A DNA stretch of 64,000 nt from Blautia wexlerae DSM 19850. Lineage in GTDB: Bacteria > Bacillota > Clostridia > Lachnospirales > Lachnospiraceae. Numbering within the stretch: position 1 is the stretch's first letter; each line of letters starts with the position of its first letter. A program made the translations under genes and the position numbers. The stretch spans positions 1,622,501 through 1,686,500 of the forward strand of contig NZ_CP102267.1 of the NCBI RefSeq assembly GCF_025148125.1, in the 5' to 3' direction. The notes under the pieces were generated by a model that saw nothing but the letters and a program-made list of their open reading frames with translations, ran no database searches and was not told the origin of the DNA. Of the stretch, positions 59,355 to 64,000 are shown piece after piece.

Positions 59355-61100
59355 TCAGACTTCCCTGACTCCTTTTAATGACGGTTCAGCCATCAGCGAA
59401 TAATTTGTATAATAAACCACAAATCCGGGCTTCGCCCCTGCAGGTTTTTTCACCTGCTTCTTCTGGATATAATCAATCTCCACCTTAGGGGCAGTACGTC
59501 CTTTGGAATAATAAGCGGCAAGCTGTCCCGCAATCTCAAAGATATGATCCGGCAGTTCGCCGTCCTTAGACTTCACGACCACATGCGAACCGGCCATCTT
59601 CTTGGCATGAAACCACCAGTCATTCCCTGTGGCAAACTTAAAGGTAAGTTCATCATTCTGGAAATTATTTTTTCCCACATAAATATCATACCCATCCTCA
59701 GTCACATAATGGAACGGCTTAGACTTACTCTGCGCCTTCTGCCCCTTCCTGTGGTCATAATGCTTCTTAATATACCCATACTCCATCAGCTCTTCCTTGA
59801 TCTGTGCCAGATCACTCTCAGCCAGAGCAATATCCAGAGCATTGGAAACAGACTCCAGATGCTCAATCTCACTTCTCGTATCTGCAATCTGCTCAGTCAG
59901 AGCCTCCTCCGTACGCTTCAGCTTTCCATACTTGTCAAAATACTTCTTGGAATTCTCCGCCGGAGTCATAGTAGGATCAAGAGGAATGGTAATCTCCTCA
60001 TTGGTATAATAATTCAGAGCCTTAAACGACTTACATCCATCCTCCAGCCCATACCCGTAAGTATTGATCAGCTCCCCGTAAACCTTATACTTCTCCTTCT
60101 TCGCAGTATCCTTCATCTGCTTCTCCTGCAGACTCAACTTCTTACGGTTACGCTCCAGCGCAGTCTGCACGATCCTTCTCAGATCCGAAGACTTCTGATG
60201 GATACGCGTCAGCGTATTCTTCGTCGCATAATAAGTCTCCAGCATCTGTGAAACACTCTCAAACTCCACAGAATGATACTCCGGTCCATACTGCTGGAAC
60301 GCAAACACACCATACTCCACAGGTTCTTCCCCCCGGTAAACAATATTCGGAGAAAAATCCCCCTCCACAACCTGATCCATCAGCCTGCGGAACGTATGAT
60401 ACAAATGCACCCTCGCCGCCTCATCCAGAGACTGCGCTGCATCACTCCCGTCGATCGAAGCCCTGAAACAGATCTCCTCCGCAACAACCGGACTGATTCC
60501 AGTAAGAGAAGAGTAAACAGCCCTGGAAACATTACATGGCTTCCTGCACACAACATCACAGAACTCCTCCTCACTCACAGTCAGCGGATCCAGCTTATCC
60601 TGCGTCTTCGGAATAAAATACTCCCTTCCCGGAAGCACCTCACGCACAGAACTCATATGAGAAGAAACATGCTTGATACTATCCAGGATCATCCCCTTAT
60701 CATCACAGAAAATAATATTACTGTGCTTGCCCATCAGCTCCATGATAAGAACCTTCTTACAGGGATCTCCCAGCTCATTCAGATGCTCCAGCTCAAACAT
60801 CACCACACGCTCCATCCCCGGCTGCCTGATATCCGAAATCCTCGCACTTCCAATATGCTTACGCAGCAACATACAGAAATTAGGCGCAGTCATAGGACTG
60901 GGCTTATTCTTAGAAGTAAAATAAATCAGCGGAAGAGAAGCACTGGCCGAAAGCAGCAGCCTGCACTGCCCATTCGCCCCCTTCCCCGTAATCAAAAGCT
61001 CATCCGCCTCCGGCTGAGCAATCTTATTAAATCGTCCACCATCCAAATTCAAATGCAGCTCCTTCACCATAGCCGCAATCGTAATCCCATCAAAAGCCAT
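59355..61100 (-). CDS. rqcH: RqcH / NFACT ribosome quality-control protein
   Basis: 581 residues. The NFACT-N domain starts AFDGITIAAMVKEL and includes MELMGKHSNIIF; a coiled coil follows around residues 290-420; the C-terminal NFACT-R (DUF814) has NDWWFHAKKMAGSHVVV. RqcH binds stalled 50S subunits and adds C-terminal alanine tails that mark unfinished proteins for destruction; older annotations call it a fibronectin-binding protein. The ATG at 61100 has AAAGGAGTG upstream; an upstream in-frame ATG at 61142 lacks one. Confidence 0.93.
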   Translation of the reverse strand: MAFDGITIAAMVKELHLNLDGGRFNKIAQPEADELLITGKGANGQCRLLLSASASLPLIYFTSKNKPSPMTAPNFCMLLRKHIGSARISDIRQPGMERVVMFELEHLNELGDPCKKVLIMELMGKHSNIIFCDDKGMILDSIKHVSSHMSSVREVLPGREYFIPKTQDKLDPLTVSEEEFCDVVCRKPCNVSRAVYSSLTGISPVVAEEICFRASIDGSDAAQSLDEAARVHLYHTFRRLMDQVVEGDFSPNIVYRGEEPVEYGVFAFQQYGPEYHSVEFESVSQMLETYYATKNTLTRIHQKSSDLRRIVQTALERNRKKLSLQEKQMKDTAKKEKYKVYGELINTYGYGLEDGCKSFKALNYYTNEEITIPLDPTMTPAENSKKYFDKYGKLKRTEEALTEQIADTRSEIEHLESVSNALDIALAESDLAQIKEELMEYGYIKKHYDHRKGQKAQSKSKPFHYVTEDGYDIYVGKNNFQNDELTFKFATGNDWWFHAKKMAGSHVVVKSKDGELPDHIFEIAGQLAAYYSKGRTAPKVEIDYIQKKQVKKPAGAKPGFVVYYTNYSLMAEPSLKGVREV

Positions 61101-61214
61101 ATAAAAACACTCCTTTAAAAAATAATCAGTAAAAATAATCAAAACTCAATCAATACGACAGTACGATCAAGAAAAGAAAAAACAAATCAGTTAGTCAGAA
61201 TAATCAACGTTTTA

Positions 61215-61240
61215 CGTCAGAAAGGCGAAGCCCTTTCTGA
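61215..61240. other. Small perfect hairpin upstream of rqcH
   Basis: GTCAGAAAGG-N6-CCTTTCTGAC, 10 bp perfect, in the region between the divergent rqcH and yicC genes. The half AGGCCTTTCTGA recurs close by at 61260-61271. Confidence 0.4.
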
Positions 61241-61320
61241 CAAACAAACTCTAATATAACAGGCCTTTCTGAAAGCCGTCCAATTAAATATACCATATAC
61301 CTCCCACAGCCAGTCACCAG

Positions 61321-61520
61321 CAGGAGAAAATAAATAGTTCCGGGCGCATTTGCAGGGGTTGTAGTAACTCTTAGGCTTCGGGAATCTGCGTTATGAAAAA
61401 AACAGCAACCTGTCTGAGCGAAGCGAGTTTTGCTGTTTTTTTCATGCCTTTAGCAGATTTCCGAAGCCTTAGAGTTGACTAAACCCCGAAACCGCGCCCG
61501 GAACTATTTATTTTCTCCTG
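61321..61520 (-). repeat. 200-bp palindromic element with conserved internal loops, copy B
   Basis: The outer 27 bases (61321-61347) are perfectly complementary to 61494-61520. The next stem contains CTAAGG and ends at AATCTGC; the third is a perfect 16-bp A/T-rich stem ending in ACAGCAA/TTGCTGT. The apex has ACTCGCTTCGCTCAGACAG. Read on the minus strand, its unpaired segments match those of copy A at 27695-27900 while all its arms differ. It lies between the divergent rqcH and yicC genes. Confidence 0.85.
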
Positions 61521-61599
61521 CGTCCTATCTGCGTCCCACCTGCGCCGTCCCTTCTGCTAGTATACCACACATTTCCTACCGCCATCAACGAAAAAATGT

Positions 61600-61628
61600 T
61601 TGACTCCCATTCTATAATGAACTATAAT
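61600..61628 (+). promoter_or_regulatory. Promoter of yicC-remA-gmk-rpoZ
   Basis: TTGACT and TATAAT with a 17-base spacer, 70 bases before yicC. A second TATAAT at 61613 lacks a matching -35. Confidence 0.65.
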
Positions 61629-61698
61629 AAATCTGTATGTAAACCAGAACAGGAACACATACCCCGACACTAATAAGACAGACAAAGAGAGAAAAACT

Positions 61699-62580
61699 AT
61701 GATAAAAAGCATGACAGGTTTCGGCCGGGCAGAAGTCGTGACCAAAGAAAGAAAAATAACAATCGAACTAAAATCTGTCAACCACAGATACCTGGACCTC
61801 AGCATCAAAATGCCCAGAAAACTCAATTTCCTGGAAGGCGCAGTCAGAAACCTGATGAAAACCTACATCCAGAGAGGCAAAGTTGATGTATACATCACAT
61901 ACGAAGACTACACCCTGGACAACGGAGCTCTCAAATACAACAGAGAACTCGCATCCGAATACATCACCTGTCTTAAACAGATGCAGCAGGACTTTGACCT
62001 TGACTACGATATCAAAGTCAGCACCCTGTCACGCTATCCGGAGGTACTTGTCATGGAAGAACAGTCTGTTGATGAGGAAGCACTCTGGGAATCTCTGGAA
62101 CCGCCCCTTCGCGAGGCATGTGAGAAATTTGTCCAGACAAGGATACTGGAAGGCAGAAATCTTGAGAAAGACCTTATCGGAAAACTGGACAGCCTTGAAG
62201 AAAAAGTATTACGTGTAGAAGCCCGCTCTCCGGAAGTAGTCAATGCCTACAGGACCAAACTGGAAGCAAAAGTTTCCGAGTTGCTGGAAGACACACAGAT
62301 CGACGACAACCGCATCGCAGCAGAAGTCATCCTGTTTTCAGACAAAATCTGCAATGATGAGGAAACCGTCCGCCTTCACAGCCACATCAGGAATATGAAA
62401 AAGATGCTCACAACAGAGAAAGAAGGCATCGGACGCAAACTGGACTTCATGGCACAGGAAATGAACAGAGAAGCAAACACGATTTTATCCAAATCAAGTG
62501 ATCTGGAGATCTCCAACATTGCCATTGATCTGAAAACAGAGATCGAGAAAGTCAGAGAACAGATCCAGAACGTAGAATAG
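61699..62580 (+). CDS. yicC: YicC-family endoribonuclease
   Basis: 293 residues. MIKSMTGFGRAEV at the start and DFMAQEMNREANTILSKSSD near the end are the family's two signature blocks. YicC-like proteins are RNases implicated in small RNA turnover. It begins the yicC-remA-gmk-rpoZ order common in Firmicutes, with remA starting 11 bases after it. The first third of the gene uses more C-ending codons than its neighbours. Confidence 0.92.
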   Translation: MIKSMTGFGRAEVVTKERKITIELKSVNHRYLDLSIKMPRKLNFLEGAVRNLMKTYIQRGKVDVYITYEDYTLDNGALKYNRELASEYITCLKQMQQDFDLDYDIKVSTLSRYPEVLVMEEQSVDEEALWESLEPPLREACEKFVQTRILEGRNLEKDLIGKLDSLEEKVLRVEARSPEVVNAYRTKLEAKVSELLEDTQIDDNRIAAEVILFSDKICNDEETVRLHSHIRNMKKMLTTEKEGIGRKLDFMAQEMNREANTILSKSSDLEISNIAIDLKTEIEKVREQIQNVE

Positions 62581-62591
62581 AGGGAGAAAAC

Positions 62592-62864
62592 GTGGCAAGA
62601 CTTATTAATATCGGTTTTGGAAATGTAGTCAATTCACAGAAAATCGTGGCAGTGGTAAGCCCGGATGCGGCACCTGTAAAAAGAATGGTGCAGAGCATAA
62701 AGGGAACCCGGTCACTGATTGATGCAACTCAGGGGCGAAAGACAAAAGCAGTGATCGTCACAAGCGACGATTATCTGGTGCTCAGCGCACTTCAGCCTGA
62801 GACCATTGCCCGGAGATTTGCAGAAATATATGAAAACGAGGATAAGGGAGAGACCCATGAATAA
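62592..62864 (+). CDS. remA: RemA-like (DUF370) DNA-binding protein
   Basis: 90 residues. RLINIGFGNVVNSQKIVAVV and SDDYLVLSALQPETIARRF are the RemA/YlzA hallmarks; in Bacillus subtilis RemA activates matrix and osmoprotection genes. The start is GTG with AGGGAG upstream. The stop overlaps the gmk start by 8 bases. Confidence 0.92.
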   Translation: MARLINIGFGNVVNSQKIVAVVSPDAAPVKRMVQSIKGTRSLIDATQGRKTKAVIVTSDDYLVLSALQPETIARRFAEIYENEDKGETHE

Positions 62865-63480
62865 AGGAATTTTAGTAGTGGTTTCCGGATTTTCCGGTGC
62901 AGGAAAAGGCACAGTAATGAAACGCCTCATGGAGAAATATGATGGTTATGCATTATCTGTCTCCGCAACAACCAGAAAACCCCGTCCCGGTGAAGAGGAC
63001 GGCAGAGAATATTTCTTCCGTACAAGGGATGAATTTGAGAAGCTGATCGAAGAGGATGCATTGCTTGAATATGCCCGGTATGTGGAAAATTATTACGGTA
63101 CCCCACGCTCTTATGTCGAAGAGCAGCTTCAGGCAGGCAGAAATGTGATCCTTGAGATTGAGATCCAGGGCGCAATGAAGATCAAAGAGAAAATACCGGA
63201 AGCACTTTTAGTCTTTGTAACCCCGCCGACTGTGGAGGAACTGGAACGCCGCCTCACAGGCAGAGGAACAGAAACCGCACAGGTGATCGCAGACAGACTT
63301 GCAAGAGCCGGTGAAGAGGCAGAGGGTATGGGACAGTATGACTATATTCTTGTCAACGATACTGTGGAGGAATGCGTGGACCATCTTCATCAGATTATTG
63401 TGAGCGAACATTCCAGAGCATCCAGAAATACAGAATTTATCGCGGATATCCAGAAGCAGACAAAAGCATTTCAGAAATGA
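62857..63480 (+). CDS. gmk: Guanylate kinase
   Basis: 207 residues. The P-loop is GFSGAGKGT (11-19), then SVSATTRKPRPGEEDG and GREYFF, the GMP-binding region. It converts GMP to GDP. The ATG at 62857 overlaps remA and has AAGGGAGAG upstream. The gmk-rpoZ pair is widely conserved. Confidence 0.96.
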   Translation: MNKGILVVVSGFSGAGKGTVMKRLMEKYDGYALSVSATTRKPRPGEEDGREYFFRTRDEFEKLIEEDALLEYARYVENYYGTPRSYVEEQLQAGRNVILEIEIQGAMKIKEKIPEALLVFVTPPTVEELERRLTGRGTETAQVIADRLARAGEEAEGMGQYDYILVNDTVEECVDHLHQIIVSEHSRASRNTEFIADIQKQTKAFQK

Positions 63481-63522
63481 TAAACATGCGGCCCAGACCG
63501 CTTAAAAGAAAGGAGAAAATAC

Positions 63523-63906
63523 ATGATACATCCGTCTTATACAGAATTAATCGAAGCAATCAATACAAACAGTGAGGACGACGATACAACAATGTCCCTT
63601 AACAGCCGTTATTCCCTTGTACTTGCTGCAAGTAAACGTGCACGCCAGATCATCGCAGGTTCCAAACCAATGGTAGAGGGTGCAGCAGGCAAGAAACCTC
63701 TCTCAGTTGCGATCGACGAGCTCTACAAAGGAAAAGTAAAGATCCTTGCTCCGGAAGAAGAGGATGAAGAAGGAACAGCACAGACAGCTGAGGCACAGAC
63801 AGAAGAAACCTCAGAAGAATCAACACAGACATCTGAAATCGCAGAAACTTCTGAAAATTCTGAAACAACAGCAGAAACAGTATCTGAGGAAACAACTGAA
63901 GAGTAA
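63523..63906 (+). CDS. rpoZ: RNA polymerase omega subunit with acidic tail
   Basis: 127 residues. The first 75 (MIHPSYTELIEAI; SRYSLVLAASKRARQI; PLSVAIDELYKGKVKI) are the omega fold. The remaining 50 are almost only Glu, Thr, Ser, Ala and Gln and are probably disordered; the usual omega subunit ends soon after the fold. AAGGAG precedes the ATG. Confidence 0.93.
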   Translation: MIHPSYTELIEAINTNSEDDDTTMSLNSRYSLVLAASKRARQIIAGSKPMVEGAAGKKPLSVAIDELYKGKVKILAPEEEDEEGTAQTAEAQTEETSEESTQTSEIAETSENSETTAETVSEETTEE

Positions 63907-63939
63907 GAACTGATGGTAACACAATAGATAAACAAACGG

Positions 63940-63984
63940 ATGTGTCTGAGAATTACAGAGGTATATTTTCAGGCACATTCTTAT
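63940..63984 (+). terminator. Hairpin after rpoZ
   Basis: An imperfect stem GATGTGTCTGA/TCAGGCACATT with a wide loop and no long T run. Read-through into the next gene is likely. Confidence 0.4.
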
Positions 63985-63994
63985 AGGAGAATTT

Positions 63995-64000
63995 ATGAAA
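63995..64000 (+). CDS. Start of the next gene (cut by window edge)
   Basis: ATGAAA at the very end, preceded by TAGGAGA, a good ribosome binding site. Only two codons are visible, so the product cannot be named. Confidence 0.35.

Noticed and set aside
60273..61118. 281-residue frame on the plus strand
   Set aside because: Antisense to rqcH; His/Arg/Leu-rich composition is typical of a shadow frame.
1..64000. CRISPR array
   Set aside because: No series of short direct repeats with regular spacers was seen; the repeats found are single palindromic elements far apart.

Overview
The window looks like chromosomal DNA from a gut Lachnospiraceae, probably close to Blautia. The evidence is mid-to-low GC, strong AGGAGG ribosome binding sites, sigma-A promoters, a YceD-L32/PlsX-AcpP-RNase III-SMC-FtsY block, a YlxM-Ffh-S16-KhpA-RimM-TrmD block and Pta-AckA acetate fermentation. 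The genus is inferred; no rRNA gene is present to settle it.

Layout. 1-1344 is the end of an amino-acid-type ABC importer. 1464-6047 holds small membrane proteins (ClC, DUF308, a potassium channel, a YjdF-like protein) and the tRNA(Met) modification ligase TmcAL. 6299-8731 is pta-ackA. 9006-9720 is yceD-rpmF. 9938-19472 is an accessory block: a MATE pump, an Ig-like surface protein, a GHKL sensor kinase, a LytTR regulator, a secreted acidic protein and an ABC-F ATPase. 19648-27582 is plsX-acpP-rnc-smc-ftsY plus threonine dehydratase. 27583-38740 is a second accessory block: a 206-bp palindrome, an MNT/HEPN pair, a lone AT-rich HEPN protein, an AraC regulator divergent from a six-part importer (ECF S, T, A and two ABC half-transporters), and then a truncated DtxR-type regulator joined to an ISL3 transposase remnant. 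38775-43540 is ylxM-ffh-rpsP-khpA-rimM-trmD-queA. 43719-50603 has CapA, a flavoprotein with a cluster-type cysteine motif, a lipoprotein, D-lactate dehydrogenase, and tyrA-aroA. 51092-56182 has an EF-G-like GTPase and leuS with a structured leader. 56262-61100 has a MATE pump, an ABC-F protein and RqcH. 61699-63906 has yicC-remA-gmk-rpoZ, with a further gene starting at the edge.

How the genes fit together. Most of the window is translation, protein targeting, lipid and nucleotide housekeeping. It is interrupted twice by roughly 10-kb accessory blocks, at positions where related genomes usually keep these genes together. Fermentation genes (pta, ackA, ldhA) are present, and ldhA carries a Rex-like operator. 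The AraC/ECF/half-transporter cluster resembles metal-chelate import systems, and the broken DtxR-like gene at its end supports a metal role.

The most unusual non-coding content is two repeat families. One is a 164-bp element present three times, each bounded by TA and folding on itself, which looks like a MITE. The other is a pair of about 200-bp palindromes (27695-27900 and 61321-61520). Their paired arms differ completely between copies but remain self-complementary within each copy, while their unpaired internal segments are conserved. That pattern suggests selection on structure.
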